Positions 13,498 to 28,882 of a stretch of DNA of 64,000 nucleotides are shown here, one piece after another. The notes under the pieces were generated by a model. It was not told the origin of the DNA, ran no database searches, and was given only the letters and a program-made list of their open reading frames with translations. The DNA lies in contig NC_088314.1 in NCBI RefSeq assembly GCF_910592395.1, positions 5,146,001 through 5,210,000 of the forward strand. The letters run 5' to 3'. Source of the stretch: Lineus longissimus (lineage: Eukaryota; Nemertea; Pilidiophora; Heteronemertea; Lineidae). Each line of letters starts with the position of its first letter. Position 1 is the first letter of the stretch. The translations under genes and the position numbers were made by a program.

Positions 13498-16400
13498 ACG
13501 CAATAACAACAGATTAATGGGCGAAGTCTACTTGATATTTCATCAGCCTGTATCCATTTTCATACTTTACAATACATTTATCCACCCTACCCTCTCAGAA
13601 ATAGAGGTCTTTGTCATTTCACTGGAAAACCTCTATAGAGTACATACTGTGTGTTGGTGGAAGAACCTTAGAAGCTTCAAAAGCTAAAAAAGCACCTTTC
13701 AAATATCTGACGATGCCTGTCAGCGATGAAAGATGTATGGATCATGTTGATGGTATATAATGGATCACGCCAATGGGACTAGGGGCAGATTGATGATGCG
13801 AGCTTTCCAACTTGACTGATGGTGTTAAATGAAAGGTTTCAGGCTTATTATTTATTAACAAAGCGAAAGAATTTTGATGAATGTGCCAACGTTTTATCAA
13901 TACGGAATTAGAATGGAAATCCCGCAGTGTAAACGATTAAAGTGTAATATATTACCCAATAAAGTAGTTCCAAGAGAGTAAATACATTCCCAATTTTCAT
14001 GCGGAAAGAAATCGACATCTTGCAATGCCCAGTGTTAATGATGTGACAAAGACTCAAATATTGACGAAATTTAAATCTTAAAAGAAAAAATTGCCAAAAT
14101 TCAAATGAAATATGAATACAGTCTGATAGTACAGTGAAACCAAGCAAAGACAACAGTAATCTAAAGAATGACAAATGCTGATTTGCCACTTTGAAAAAAA
14201 CACAGACATAATTTCTTGCCGGATGTCATGTAGTGCAGCTTCGCTGAGGTCAGCAGGACATTCCCTAAGGTCAGCAGGAAATTACCGTAGATAATCATCT
14301 CGTGTGCCTCACAACCTTCGAAACGACTAATGCAATCAACTTGGGATGCGACACAAAAAAGTTGCCACAGTGATTGGCATGATGCGATTATCTTCTTCTT
14401 CAGCAGCGACACACTTTATCACCTGTAGCTGGCAGCAGTCAATACACAGCAAATTTTCAGCCCAAGTCAATTTCATCCACGAAAAAAGCCTGATATTTTT
14501 AAATGTATCACTATTTCTGTCAATATTGATCTGCTGAGATCAAACCCGAGCAGAGTGATACCTGTCAAAATCATACTTTGGGTTATCAATAACATTGCCA
14601 AAGGCTGTGATAGAATCCTTGCTGCCTGAATAGTTATCAATTAAGGATCTAAAGGTATCAACAGCACTCGGGCACCAATAGTCCTGGTGAGAAATTTTGC
14701 ATGTTGCTTTGGTGAGAATACATTACATGACCCAAAGGACGCATGTATACTTTTTCTCTACCATGTCTTAAAAATACCCTGTCGGTGGACAATATGACAG
14801 ATCTCGCAATTACAATCACTTCTTTGCCTGACGTCCGCCATTACAGATGACCAATCTGGACTAGCCGTCCATTTCCGGGAGGCAGTGTCACTCACATCAC
14901 CACGGCAAATTGGAGGCAAAAATCGATTATTTCTCACTCGAAGACGTCTGGTGTAATTGGTAGCTTGTACCAATCAAGAAATGCTTCAAGTGTGTGTCGC
15001 AATTAGTAAAAGACATATGTCTCGTAGCTATGGATAAAAATCTTATTGGGATGAACGTATTCGATCACAGGACTGGATTACAACTGGTACTGTCAATCAG
15101 CCCATTCTTTCTTTCTCTTGCTCTCTAAAGCTAAACGCACTCAACAGACAAAATGACAATGAAAACTAAAACGTTGTTTTCAGAATGATTAGAAATGTTT
15201 TCAGCGTCATCTGCAGATGACAAAACATGATGGGGTTGCATGAAAAACAAGGGGGTTCCATTGTTAATATGCGGGTTCCATGATAACCCAGGCCTTTCCA
15301 CAATCCACAGCACTGAGGAAATGTTTTTTAAATGTTTTGTGTCACACGCAGATTCGCATCTTTTCTATCATGAGAGAACAGCAACATCTATCATTCATAT
15401 CTCTACTTCTATCGCAAAGTCAATGATGACCATTCTCGACAAGTGTCTATATCAAACTGGGGGTCAATCATCTGACTTCCCAACAAGATAGAGATTGGAG
15501 GGGAAAATCAATAAAAACATTCTACTTGAGGGTATAAATCTTGCACAGCACATTGGTCAGATTCATAGTCAAGGTGACAACCGTTTACGTGTGATATATC
15601 TGGTAACTATGCTGTGATAATACGTCTCGTAATAATGCTGTGATATTTCAAAGAGAGACAGCTGTTGACTACGTAGTCTGTCTGGTCAGGTCATTGGCAA
15701 ACGGTTTTCACCACCAAAACGATAGAAGTCGATTGTCCTTTCCAAAACGACTTTCACTCTGCTGAGAAATACTTTAACTCATAAAGCTGGATGTAAACGA
15801 GATCCAAGTCACAAGAAGGTAGACTAACGTTCAACAGGACTCAGCCAATGACCGCTTAAGGGAATCAACAGGGTTCTCATCTAAAATATGTGCAAAGATA
15901 AGTTGACTAAATTGTTTCTAGATACTCTGGAGAGTATATTAAACATAAAATAGTTTTTGGAGCTAGTCCCCCAGGTGGCTAATAACCCCCATGTGGGGAC
16001 TAGCTGATAGTCAAACTCATGTCATGATTGCAGATATGTACCAAACATGTTTTTATGCTTGGAACATGTTGTTGTGTGTCCCAATGGACCGCTCAAATGA
16101 AAAGTTGATGGCGGTTTAGAATATTTAAATCATGACCCTGTCTCGAAGTGAAGGATCGAGACCTGACTAAAATTATGCAATAAGAGGTTATTCTTTGACA
16201 GTGGTTCCTCCGATAAACTTCAATCTGACAATCGGGGAAGAACTAACACTAATCTCAATGTGATAACAATCAGTGATGACTATAACTGATGCTTTAAATT
16301 AACCTGAACACAATTGACTGGAAAAGCACAAAATGATGAAATTGTGCCAATCAAACTAATTGATAAGCATCTGATTTTCACGAATCATAGGTTTGCCAAT

Positions 16401-19400
16401 AACGTTACAGGCATAATAGGAGAGTAAACTATAGATGCTGCCCACACCTTTGTCGTGAGTGATTTTTAAACATTTTTGTTTTTGAGTGGGCTAGTAGTAA
16501 TAATTGTTCCGAGTATCTATCATTTTCAGATAAAAGATTTCATTGAGTAGTCTCATTCAGTCATTGATTGAGATTGTCTGTTGACAGAAACAATGATAAC
16601 AGCTAGAACCATTCATGAAAGGAAACAAATGAAAGTACATTACTCAATACATAAAAACAACAGTAATGTTTACAATTGAATTTGACATGGTTATTAACTT
16701 TTGTTTAAAAAAAATTTTAGCCTTGTTTTTTTGCACATGAAGGGACTGGAGTTTTGTCTATCAAGCATGATCGAACAAAAAGAGTGGAAATGTGACAGTG
16801 TTCTGTGATGGAGGGTCACAAATGGTATTGTATAACTGTATAACAAGGGATTCAATCTGTGAAGAAAATTTACCTTGAAACATGGTGCCCTTGTGTTCCT
16901 CACAGACGAAGATAACAACAACAGATAACAGCAAATCGCTACACAAACCTGCAGACTCCAATTATCGCTAAAAAAATCACCAACCGATTTAGTTGCCGCA
17001 GTAACTAACAACAATGTAATCCGTTCGCAAATCCTATATCAACACAATATTCTGATGAGATTATCCGCTGTAAGCCTCAGCAACACTTCCCTGCCCGCGA
17101 CAGAACAACTAATGAATTTCGCCAGCGTACGTCCGCAATCTCACAAGCGGCTTCAAACGATGCTCCCTCCGATCCGAATAACGCGGAATGGATTAAATCA
17201 ATGGAGTTGTGATTACCCTGGATCGACGCGAGACACTCCACTGTATCGCGATGTTGAGTAGTTAAAGATGTAATGCCGCAAAAAATGCTTGCGGAGGACA
17301 TCACAATAGTTACAATACGCTATTTGATATGGTGATAGGTTGATGAACAATAGTTGGAAAACTTAAGGTCTTCTAGGAGGGTGTTTTCTTAACTCAAGAC
17401 ACAACTGGTGGTGATTTTCTTTGTCCCTCTGAGAATCATCCTCAGTTTTGTTACTCATGGGCACTATACTTCAAGGCGCACTGCAAGAAGTTGCCCTCAT
17501 TCAAAGGGTTGAAATTGATTTGTGACAGACCAACTGTGTTCAACTGTATCGTGAGACTGAGTTCGATAGAAGTGCTTTATCACCGAATAGTCACTGATAC
17601 CATGCAGTTTTTTCAATAATGTGAAGCCACTTGATCAGGCTAGCTACCAGCAGTATTGTCATGGAATCAAAGGAAAAGAATGGGTTAAACTGATTTGTTA
17701 CAAAGCCATCCTAGCAAGAGGCACAAGTGGCCTTGTCACGTGGGTAATTTAAAACTAGCGATTTCTGTTTTTTTCTTCCATCTGAAGAAGAATCTGGTGT
17801 TAAAGCCACATCTCTGTGGTGCTCAATAAGACATGGCAATATGCCACAGAAACCTTTCTCAGGATGACTGAGAACTGCTGTACACATAGCAATCTTCAGA
17901 TGGAATCACAAAAAACATGGGATTTTGTCAGATGCGGGAAGCAGGACTTGTGTGTCAACCCTGTATAAGAACCTTGAGAAACCTAGGTTAGCACTAAATC
18001 GGTTTGATTAGCAGGTGCTAGGTATTTCATCAAAAGTTAAGCCATTTAAACCGATCCATAACTCACGTTATGACAGCCACATGAATAATTTGGATATCAT
18101 CATTAAATTCATAACACAAACACTAATTCGAGGTGACTTTTTTCATAAAAACTAAAAACTAAAATAACTGGAGATTTCCCTTGATGCTCGTGATGTGTTC
18201 ATCAAAGTCAATGTTATTACATGAGCTTCTGATATAATACATATCAACCTTCCCCATTGGAATAAATAGGATATTTGAAATATCAAAATTTTCAGTTGTG
18301 TTGATATGCCATGTATACAAATTTCAAGACTGATGCATGTGTACATGACACAGACTATAAATACAAAGATTCAGTGAATTTGAATGCATGATAACTTCAC
18401 AATGTTATTTTAGCTTATCGCACTGAGAAATATTACAGGTTGCTGCGATAAAAAACTCAGGTCTATGGGGTGCTTTTCTGGCATGCTCGATAAATCACAA
18501 GGAACACGCCAGGAAAAATCACTTCAGAGGACAAGTCTGACCACAACCTGATAACGTTTTACAAACTCAGGTTGCAACAGATGACTGGGCAAGACTTTTT
18601 TCCAATAACCGTTAAGTGCTTCGCAAAGAAGCTTTTCTTGCTGCCGACCTGTGATAGTTATCGCTGCATTGACTGACAAATAATTGCTTGCCAACACCTA
18701 AAACCAATTATTGCTGTGTATGATATTGATTGTAAGTCACAGCGATTCTTGTCGCTGGTACCTGCGATGACCGCGATAAGAGATTTTTGTCGTTGGTGAT
18801 CATGATTGCAAGTATCAGCAATAAAAATCGCTCATTTGCGCAGCACTTTCCCAGCAACAATCATTTGAATCCTGAGCACGTCTCAGGATCATGTTCTCAA
18901 TATCTGGCCAAGCCTCTCCGGTACTGGAACATAAGGAATAACTCTCAGACTACGTGCCTTGCCCCCATCTGATGCTTATTTTGCAACACAATCTGGCCAC
19001 TCAACGGAAAAACGATGACCGTATATACTTGGGTATCACAGGATATGGTCTACCCTTGTTGGCAATCACACTGTTAATGCTTTGCAGAAGTAGTGATTCT
19101 GCCAAGATAAAAATCAGCCCATTTTGATCAACTTAAAAAAAATTGATTTTCGGGCAGAAACGACCAATAGAGATCTATACATGTATCAAGGTCATTATCA
19201 CCAAGCTGTTGGCTGCCCATGACATGAATATCAACTTAAAAGAACTATGAAATTGAAATCAGAAACCATGAAAACTACGGGAAGAGTGCACACTGCCAAA
19301 CATGATGCTGGATTTCTCCTGGTAGTTCCAAAATGCATACTTACAGTACCAGTAGTTATCAACGACTGTGAATATGAGGTTCTCATTATATCTTGAACAG

Positions 19401-22400
19401 AAACTAATATCATATAGGAGTGTAGTTACTGCCATCTGCCAACTATCAAACAAACTAGGCTATGTAACCGCTCGCATCGCATACCCATTGGGATGAACCA
19501 GGCTGTGCTGGTTCAAAAATGTTTCTTTGCTTACTCTTATTCCTTATATTGATAAAGTGCAATTTTGGTCGCTGCAATGTAGCCATGACAACAGAGCGAT
19601 TGTGGATGAAATGCCAACTGAAATCACTAGTTTCCAGGGCGCATCATCAAAAACACTTGTTCAGATATAGTGTCTATTTTGCCAGTTAAGTGATTTTCCC
19701 TAGATCACAAGCACTGTGGCAGTCTTGAATATCATACCCACGACGCTCAGATTATAAGTCAAGGGTAGCAATCAATCGTAATAGTAGAATTCATAAGTAG
19801 CGATTAACATGTCATCAAATCGCTGTATACAATTTCTAAATCACCATGGAAACCACAGTAATTGTAACATTTCATTGTGAGAATCCCACCCCAGAATAGT
19901 ATCTCTGCATCCAGTGTCGATTTCAATTCCAATGTAAATGGATATCTGAATAATGGCTGAATGCCAACTTCTCAAGAAATTTCACATAAAATGACCATGC
20001 CCATGCCATTATCATAGGTTATAGTTTTAAAAACAAATTCCCTCGGTATTACTGACCTTTCCAATACGATGAGATATCCGATATTTTTTTCATGCCCTAT
20101 CATCTAAGGCTCTCAACAACAACATGTATGTACAGCCTTAGTCAAAGCTATTTATTGTTTCTCAGCCCACCACGTTTCCATTAAGTGCTTCTCATTTTTC
20201 TTTCTTGTCGATTTCAACACACTCAGATGATGAAATCCATAGGTGGTCGACAAAATTCTGCATCTGTAACCAAATTGTAATAATGTAATGGTCAATGCAA
20301 AAGAGTTGGAATTTTCACAAAATGTGTGCACTCTGCTTGACAATGGCTAAACAGAAGATCCCAGAACCTTGCCTATGGACAGATTTTCCCTGCATCACTT
20401 AACCCTTCAATTTGCAGCAAATTCGGTCAGGTCAAACTTGACATACTTTTTGTAGATGCTGTGGTCTCAGAATGGTGAAGGGCTGAGATGAGAAACAAGT
20501 AATTGATTTCACTTGGCCTAATATTATTGACAATATTTTCAGATAGGAGCTTATCCCTTCTTTCTTTATCTCATGGCTATTCCCATATGCCTCGAGACTG
20601 CCTATTGACAAAAGAAGCCACTCACCATCAAAGAACAGCTCCTGGCTTTGCTGTGACAATGGTGGCAGAACTACCATCAGATTGTACCAGTTGTGACAGC
20701 CACAAAGGAATAAAAGAGGAATCTCCAGCAGCCAGAAATGCTGCTTGTAGTATTAAAATAGAACGTTTTGATATATTCTAAAGATTGAGCAAAAGACTGG
20801 AAGGATTCAGCGACATCAACCAATAGATGTCGACACCACAGACAGTCAGCCAGCAAGAGCAATTTCAAAATCGATCGAAAGACTTATCAAGTAGATTACC
20901 TTAAATTTTTGAAACAACAACTACCAACTTTTCATTGACTTACAACCTTTGGCGAACCAAAGCAACTTCTTAAGGTGAATGGAGGTACATTTCTGACTCA
21001 AGGCCGCACGATCTGAGGATCTTTACACAAAGGCAAAGATAATGATGGGCTTAGTTCTCTGGCATGACAAAGGAAAAGCTTGATAGCCTTGAGCTGGTAA
21101 TGCTCCCACCCCAAGGGACTATCACAAAAGAGTTGGTGTCCCTTGCAGGAGAATCATAACTAAAAGCAAGGATTGATATAAGGGTAAGGGTGACGGTGAA
21201 GGGTTCAGTTTACCAGGGATGATTCTCATGGTTTTCACCACTTCAAACTTTACTTGTACTACCAATTAAGGAGTCACAATTCTGATGTCTCAGGGGTGCA
21301 ACTGGGATATCCTATTCCCACATAACCCATCAACCTATATATTGGTAACATCATGGCAAAGCAAGAAACAAATTTCATTTGGCATTTGAAAAAAACTTGT
21401 TTTGGTATTGGCTAACATGACGAATGTAAAGTTACCAGTATGCCTTCTCACCCCAATCATACATATACCATTAATTGTAATTATTGCCACAAATATGTCA
21501 CTGGGGAGGAAACTGGTCATCAATGCTCACTAGTGTGATGATACTGACTGACAATAATATGATTAGAGATATAGCCAGAGCCATTACTGAGAGGAGCTTA
21601 GACGCCCTGGGAAAGCCATTAGGTTGGCTTAGGTCAGACCATGTTAGTCAGATGGACTCCAGTATCAGTCGGGTGATGGACACATATTGGTGGAGATGCA
21701 TGACTTCAGAGCCAAACATATTTGTAAAGTGAACTGCAGACAAGTGATCTTTACATGTGACATAATGCACGAGTTTGCAAGATTTATCGCAGGTGTCTGT
21801 TACAAGAATTGGTCAATGCTAAGACGTGCGATAGATATCAAACAGGTTTCAGGCAACAAAAAACAGGCTAATTATAACCACAGCGACAAAAATCGTTTGT
21901 GTGATGCTTTAGCGTTTTACGTTCTCCGAGTTTCACTTTACAAATCAGCTCATCACCGAGATATCACAGAACACATGAAACATTCAAACAGGTTTCACTT
22001 TTCAGGTAACAAGTATTAATAGTTCAGTAAAGGTACATGAACTCCTCGCTTTTGATGTTCTTAAGCAATGCTTCCTTGTAGCTAGTGCACTTTCGGAGGC
22101 TAATCATGCACACATCAAACACAAAATTGGTAAACAATTGGTACTTTTGAAAGGAAAGCTATTGTCAATGTAGAAGAACATTCCCAGATGACATTTTCTG
22201 CCAACTCCTATGATATAAGTCAGGTATGACTTCGGGCATCAAAGATGTTAAATGAAAAGTCAATTTGGATCTTGTTTGAATCTTGATCTTAAAAGTAAAA
22301 GCAAAATACAATGCTTTGTAATGTTATTCTATAAGTTTCCATTCCTACACCACGTGACACAATTTGGTGAGTGTCGCTGCTGCTTCGCAAGGAGGTCAGG

Positions 22401-25400
22401 GGTATATATCATCCAGCGATGGAATCATATAAACTGGCCCTTTCAAATGAGAGTAAAAAACCAAAGAGTTCATCAATAAAGAAATGGCTTGGAATTTTTC
22501 CACTTGCAGTCCAAAAAGCAGTCCCTCCCAGGGTCAGATACTTGGCCAATACTGCCTCTCAAGCAGAGCAAGGTGAGCTCAACTGGCTTGCCTCACACTC
22601 TCTAGCATTCCTGCTCGATATCGATATCAGGGAAATTATATCCCCAAACACCACCTGGGAGATAGAAATAGACACATTACAAATGGGAATTAAAGAACCT
22701 TTAAACGCAACAGGTTGCCATGATATGGTTAACATATGTTGTTAAAAAAGTTTAAGGAATGGCAGGGCAACTATAAGTAAAGCTCAATCAGTCTATTAAC
22801 ACTTCCTGCTCAAATAGTTACAGCACCTTAGCACTCTCATCCAAAGGTCCTACTCTCATACATCTAACCCGAAAGAAAATGTTTTAGAAAGTTGCAGGTA
22901 GGAATCTGAGGCCTACTAACTCATGACATTTAGACGGATACTCATAACATGAGGTAAATCATGCACAACCTGCCTTAAAACATACATGTAAGAGAAGATA
23001 GGAATGTGTATACATGTATACCCTTTACCTTTCTATGTTTTGCAACTTTTCATTGCCCAGAGGCGCGGCAAATCATGGCTGAAGAGTATGTTTATGTAGG
23101 GTGTTCATTAGCTTTTTTGGTCCAAGGTGTTGTCAACATTGATATACATGTATGAGGTTGGGTGGCCGGCAATAGGACAAGAAGTTCTGGTTGCTTTTGC
23201 TCACACCCAACTACTGTGTCAAGGTCAGACTAGATGGGCAGTGAAGAGACGAACATTTCACTATCCCATAAACAAGGTCGCAATGACCTAGATGTACATT
23301 GTATGACCTAGATATGAGCTTAAATGAACTGACCTACCTGTCATGAAGCAATTATCCTTGAGATAATCCGGCATCTCCTCATAGCCCTGCATGGACGCGA
23401 CATGCTGATTCCTTCTCATCTTGTTGGATAGAGATCACTCAAACCAATTCAATGAAGCACAAAAATTCTAAAGAAGACTAGAGTGACCTTGAGCAATATT
23501 ACCAATCTGACAGATATACAAGTTTATCACCACAATCTAGATAGTTCCTTCCCTGACTTAAACTTAATTCCAAATTTCAAAACTTCTTGAAGTTAAACAT
23601 TAGTTCAAAACAACCTCTTCATGAAGACAACTTAAGTATCTGTGTCTCAAATTCCCGTACGAGTGAAAAAGACCAATAGTGATGCTCCGAGCACAATAAT
23701 CCTCAAACCAAATCTCCTTAATTCCTGTGTCAGTTGAGTAATGGATGCTGATTCAAGTCAATAGCCTTGTTATATTGGAGCACTATTATAATAAATCTGG
23801 TTTAGATCGAAGAATATTCCTGACAATTTCCTGAACAGTTTTGCATTGGCAATTCCTCGATGGCTTATCAAGTTATCTGTGCAGTTGTATGGCTGTCTGT
23901 TTCTCCAATGAAAGTAGAACGGTACCAACGTCTAGTTTCCAATGAACAATAGAAGAGTCCATTATTTAGTAATCCTTGCAACTGCTACAAGACGATTTTG
24001 ATGCATCAATTTGACAAGCATTTTCTCCAACCTAAAAAAATATCATGGTGTTCTGCATCCGCAAGATCTGTTGATGCTTCCACTGTAGTTATCTCCAACT
24101 TCTTTATTTCAGGACATCGCCAGGCACCTTCATCTAATATACTCAGGTCTGCTGGACGCCAACAACTTTGCAGCAATTTCTCCACAATAAGTGTCAGACA
24201 CGACTCCACTGAGAATTGACCTTTGAGCAAGAACAGAATACAGTGACATTTACAAAAACTGTGCACCAGGAGCTGAAAAATGATGGTTCAACTCGGTGAA
24301 TAACATGGCATAATCCACTTTATATGACACTAAAGCTTGTTTAAGAGCCTTAGGGGGGAATTGATTACACAAACCACTGTCCAGAGAATACAAAAACACA
24401 AGGACAAAAGAATTGAATTTCGCTGAACTGGCAGATGTTTATGAGCCAAGTAGCCTAGTAGATGTAGTTGTCGACCTAGTTCCTTTCCAACCTGATAACC
24501 AAACGAAACTGCATACTCAACAAGAAAATGATGTACTGTACTGTAGGTCTATCTGCAAATAGACTGAAGACAGCGAACTTTGCTGAGCTTCCAACTTGAT
24601 TAAACTTGTTGCACCTGTATAGGCCTAGCATACCATCAGCGAAGAACCAGGCCAATAGCAAGTTAAAACCTGAATGAACTAGCAAACTATCCTGACTATC
24701 TCTCTATTGGCATTTGCGTTGGATAGCAGAAGCAGAGTTCAGAGGAAGGTGATAAAAGAAACATGAGGAGGTTAACCATCAGCAGCACCAACAAAGCTAG
24801 AGAGGCCTTTCACCTACTACAGGGCCTGAGAAACATGAGATAAATTGATATTTAGATGGATGGTGTGACCTGGGAGCAATCAGTACATAAAGCAGCCCAC
24901 CACAGTTATCTAAGTTTTCTATACCGCAATGGATAACCTATGTTAAGTGGTTGCCTTCTGTTATTGAAGGTGGAAATGGAGGGGGTACCGGTCCAGAGTT
25001 CCTGTTATAAAAGAGGCCATATTCCAGCCTGATAGCAATTTCAGCCAATTTTTGCTGTCTCTGCCAACGAAGTGCCTTGCTCAAGGACATAAAGACGACA
25101 CAGGTGTGCTCCTTTTGTGAGTGGAACCTACAACTTCCAACCACTATGTATAGATGATAAAAACATTTCAATGGGGTTTAGTGGTATGCCTAAGCTTAAC
25201 TCGAGGTAAACTTAGAATTCTGAATGTCAAACCCTGTTGACGACAGAACAGATACATTATGAGAAACCAAGGATATTGAAGGAAATTTGAGGAGGATTAC
25301 ATCCTACGCATCCAGGAACCTTCAGTTGATAAATATCATTTGAATACTTCCGAATGCTCATTTCTGTTTGGAATACAAGCTATTGGGACAAATTAATCCA

Positions 25401-25439
25401 TGTGGGCAATGTATACCCCTGAGAGAACTTTGAATCAAC

Positions 25440-25612
25440 AAAATATGAATCCAGATAGAACTGAACATAGAGAAGACACAACAGAAGCAATGATCCTTTA
25501 ATCCAGAGAGAATCAAACATCTCGAATAGTATCCATGAACCCAGAGAGAACCGAACATAGAAAATGCATTAGGAGTACTGATCCTAGAATCCAGAGGGAA
25601 CACAACATAAGG
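25440..25612. repeat. Degenerate short tandem repeat
   Basis: About four imperfect copies of a unit built on AATCCAGAGAGAACNGAACA(TAG), spaced about 40-55 bp, with ATGATCCT-like tails. No coding signal. Confidence 0.5.
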
Positions 25613-27703
25613 CGTAGTCTGTACATCAAGGATTCACGAAATGGGATAGCACTGGTCATCCAATAGTATTATTGATTAGATATAAGACCAGTTAATTGGT
25701 GCAAAAACCATGAAAACTGATCCAACAATTAGGTTTCAAATTAATTATCCATAATCAAATTACCAGAGATTTTAAGGCAGGAATTTCTAAGACCCCTCTT
25801 AAACTAAATGCAACAAGCAGCCTATTGACCACTATACCATTTAGGGCAACATCCTGTAAGGGCTTAGCATAGCTTAATCCCAGGTCCATAGAGTCCCCAG
25901 GTCAGGAGTTACACGTGGATGAAGCAGTGGTGGACAGATATGATGGAGGCTAATTGATTTACGATTTGCGCGTTTTGATCAGCCCATCAGCAATCGTTGC
26001 CTCTCAGTGACCTCGGTTAGTTATCCACATAGGTAATTGCTAAAAGGTTACTGGAAGTTACTCAACTATCCTGGGAACATGACAATGACTGAACTCTTGC
26101 CTGCACACGCAGGGGAGCAGCACTTTAATTCATGATATTACGCAGCATTGAAGACAAAGATATAGCAATTGCACCAATTCTCAAAGGTGATGAACCCTAC
26201 AAATCTACTGTTTCCTTCATAATCTTGATGTAGAGGGAACCATCAAGTAAAAAACTTGGAACGGTTTCGAACTGTTGTGTCATTGTAACAAACGCCAACA
26301 AGCACAGGAGACATAGACTGTCCATGGGTAATTTCAAAAATCGCATTCCACTTGGCAGTACTGCAGCTGAATTCCTTTGCGTTATCCAATGAAAAAAGAG
26401 ACGAACCTCAGAATCACCGATCCCAAAGGATAATGGACCAAGCGGGGAAAGTCTGATGTACACGTTTGCCATTGGATGACCTATAATGTAATGATCACCA
26501 TTTGATCTGTTACAAAAATGATATGACATCCATAACAAACAGACAGACAGTCGCTCACAAATGCTAGCCATTATAACTCATTATCCTGTTGTAATAAGTG
26601 TACCTAGCGTTATGCCAGTGGTTGGTCAACACATGAAAACACACATCAATAACACTGGCGTAAGCATGTGGTGCACTTCTGTATGACACTGGACCATAAC
26701 ATGCAATAAATAAAACAGATATGCATATTTTTTCTCCGAAACTGTCTCAATTAAAGATACATCAGGTGCCATGACAGAATATCCTCCTCCTATACCAACA
26801 CCTTTGCTTTCGGGACACCCATTTGTCATGTGTTTAGCAATCGATTTAAAGGCCTACGCTCTTCATAAAATATTCAAAATTTGTAATTGAATTTGAAAAT
26901 TTCAAAGTGTGTCAATACTATGCAATTGTGTCAATGCTATTGTGTAGAGAGATATTAAAAAACGAACAGTGTACCGCTTTAATGATTTTATTACGGACAA
27001 TACCCATCACTTTCAAGTTACCATGGCAGCCCTACCAACACCAATCTGACAGCAAGCTAAAGTTACATAAATAGATATATGACTTCCAATGAGACTTACT
27101 AAAATGAGCTGATTGGGCAAAAAAAGATCAATTGCAGGGGTCGCATCACACACGGGTTCCTAACCCCAGGAGGTGTATGATATGTTTATCTGGACCGCCT
27201 CATCTGATAAGCATTGATAATGGCATGTATTTCGTTCTACCCCGTATACAATGGCTACTAAGAGGCGAGTACGTAGTTGGCGAGGACTACAATGATGGCA
27301 GCATCGTAGACAGCTCACTAACGGACACCTAAAACAAGAGCCATCTACGAGCGATATAAGGCATGATTTTCCTCATTTCTGCAACCTACCCAATCTCTGA
27401 TACTCAATACGTTTCCAGAAATAAACTTTCCTACCTTTCAAACTCGGAATCAGCTGCAATCCGTCCAAATAATCACCAAAAAACCCCGCGTTGTGTGGCG
27501 ATATTGTTGTATTACATAAGACCCCGATATAAAGATCAGTAACATGTGCGTTGGGGGCGTGGCACTTCTGATGAATCATCAAGTAGCTTAGGGGTGACAC
27601 GCGTCAGGTGGACGGTAGCGAGTAGATCGACTAGTAAGCCCATCCATAGGCCACTGAATCAAAGTGTCAGTAAGGGGTCAAAATGGTAAAAGGGTTCAGG
27701 CAG

Positions 27704-27742
27704 AGGGAGCAAGAAATCCAAGAGGGAGCAAGAAATCCAAAG
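27704..27742. repeat. Direct duplication of about 19 bp
   Basis: GAGGGAGCAAGAAATCCA occurs twice back to back (GAGGGAGCAAGAAATCCAAG, then the same again). Simple tandem duplication. Confidence 0.8.
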
Positions 27743-27939
27743 TGGTCTCTGATACGGGACCTCTGTGGATTCTTTCTCCTTCTTCATGGACATTTTACAA
27801 TTTGTCCTAACGGACCCACGATCCAGTGGCCTGTGATGTGGCCCACCCCTCTCGGCCGGATGAGGTGGACAGTTCTAGGTCGGCCCCCAATCTTGGGAAC
27901 AAGACTCCAAGCGTCTTGGGAATAGACTCCCTGGGCAGC

Positions 27940-28640
27940 TCATCGCGTCATCCTAATTTGGTCTCATTAAGAACGAGGCCGGTCCACTGCGTCCGGAGTG
28001 TAACTGAAGGGCGTCAGGCGTAAAGCCCAACGTCAGGTGGATGATGTATGGATAGATCCAGGCATCATGTCGAAGACGGTTTGAGATTGGGACTCGGGAG
28101 TCGAAGTCATATATACTATATACTATAGTATTATCATGTTCGCTACAGGCTTGACAGTAGTCAGAAGACCCGGCCGGAGTAGATCGTAAATGGCTTGCGT
28201 CTCTGTGACCAAGATTGACGGTGCTACAACATATCTCGGAGACGCGGCGATTAAAGTCAGTCGCATCCTGGTTCCCAAAGTTGCCACGGTTCAGTTGCCT
28301 CATCAGGACGAAAGCCATCAAGGGCAGGACCAGCTTCTTTATATTTGTAAAGTGTAATTATGGTGCGAGCTAATTGAACAGCAGAATATGCGTATTTGAG
28401 ATCGACGGGTCAAATTGACGCCTATATAGGAAGAATATTTCGCGAGCATGCCCTTATCCTAAAAATATCCAGCACGCGAAATGTTTCTGTTACATTACTC
28501 GAGTGATGATGGTTGAATAGCGCAGCATTATGTGTCTTAACTCCAGAGGCTGTCCATTCGTCATCCTGTCACTCCTTGTTAGGGGTACGAGGACGAGGCC
28601 GATCCACTGCGTCCACAGTGTACGGTACATGCGTCTGGAG
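27940..28640. repeat. Two copies of a GC-richer motif 600 bp apart
   Basis: CGTCATCCT followed by ACGAGGCCGGTCCACTGCGT and CCGGAGTGTA occurs at about 27946-28002. A close copy (CGTCATCCT, ACGAGGCCGATCCACTGCGT, CCACAGTGTA) occurs at about 28559-28623. Both are on the plus strand. Their nature is unknown; they may be fragments of one dispersed repeat. Confidence 0.6.
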
Positions 28641-28876
28641 GACATACAGAGGGCATGGTGAGGACGGCAGACATTCATACAAGAAGCTTACGTGGATTTT
28701 ATTCAAAATCATTTACAACTGTATGTATCATTATTAATAAAAGCAACATGAACACAGTTAATCCATACAGAGCAGAGGTTAAGACTTTCCCAGGTTCAAT
28801 TTTTACAGTATATTCTCGACTAGATAAGCCCATCCCTCTACACGACGACTGCGGAATGGAGCTACAGCGAGAGATT

Positions 28877-28882
28877 TTTATT
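28877..28882 (-). promoter_or_regulatory. Candidate poly(A) signal AATAAA, YqcI-like gene
   Basis: AATAAA on the minus strand about 250 bp after the stop codon. A second lies at about 28697-28702. Either could end the transcript. Confidence 0.35.

Larger units (their letters stand above)
12640..27900. other. Long gene-poor stretch without recognisable exons
   Basis: I see no protein-family motif with splice support on either strand. Open frames reach 124 codons (plus strand about 22371-22745; minus strand about 26197-26571) but resemble nothing I know. Contents include a small MITE-like repeat at 13269-13497, a short GCTAGTCCCC/GGGGACTAGC stem near 15960-16008, and a degenerate tandem repeat near 25440-25610. 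Confidence 0.5.

Noticed and set aside
22371-22745. 124-codon plus-strand ORF
   Set aside because: No recognisable motif, no supporting splice sites; length is possible by chance in 64 kb read in six frames.
26197-26571. 124-codon minus-strand ORF
   Set aside because: No family resemblance or splice support.
27953-28321. 122-codon minus-strand ORF with a TATA-like sequence upstream
   Set aside because: The TATA-like site lies too close to the ATG to give a normal 5' UTR, and the product resembles nothing; the region also contains repeats.
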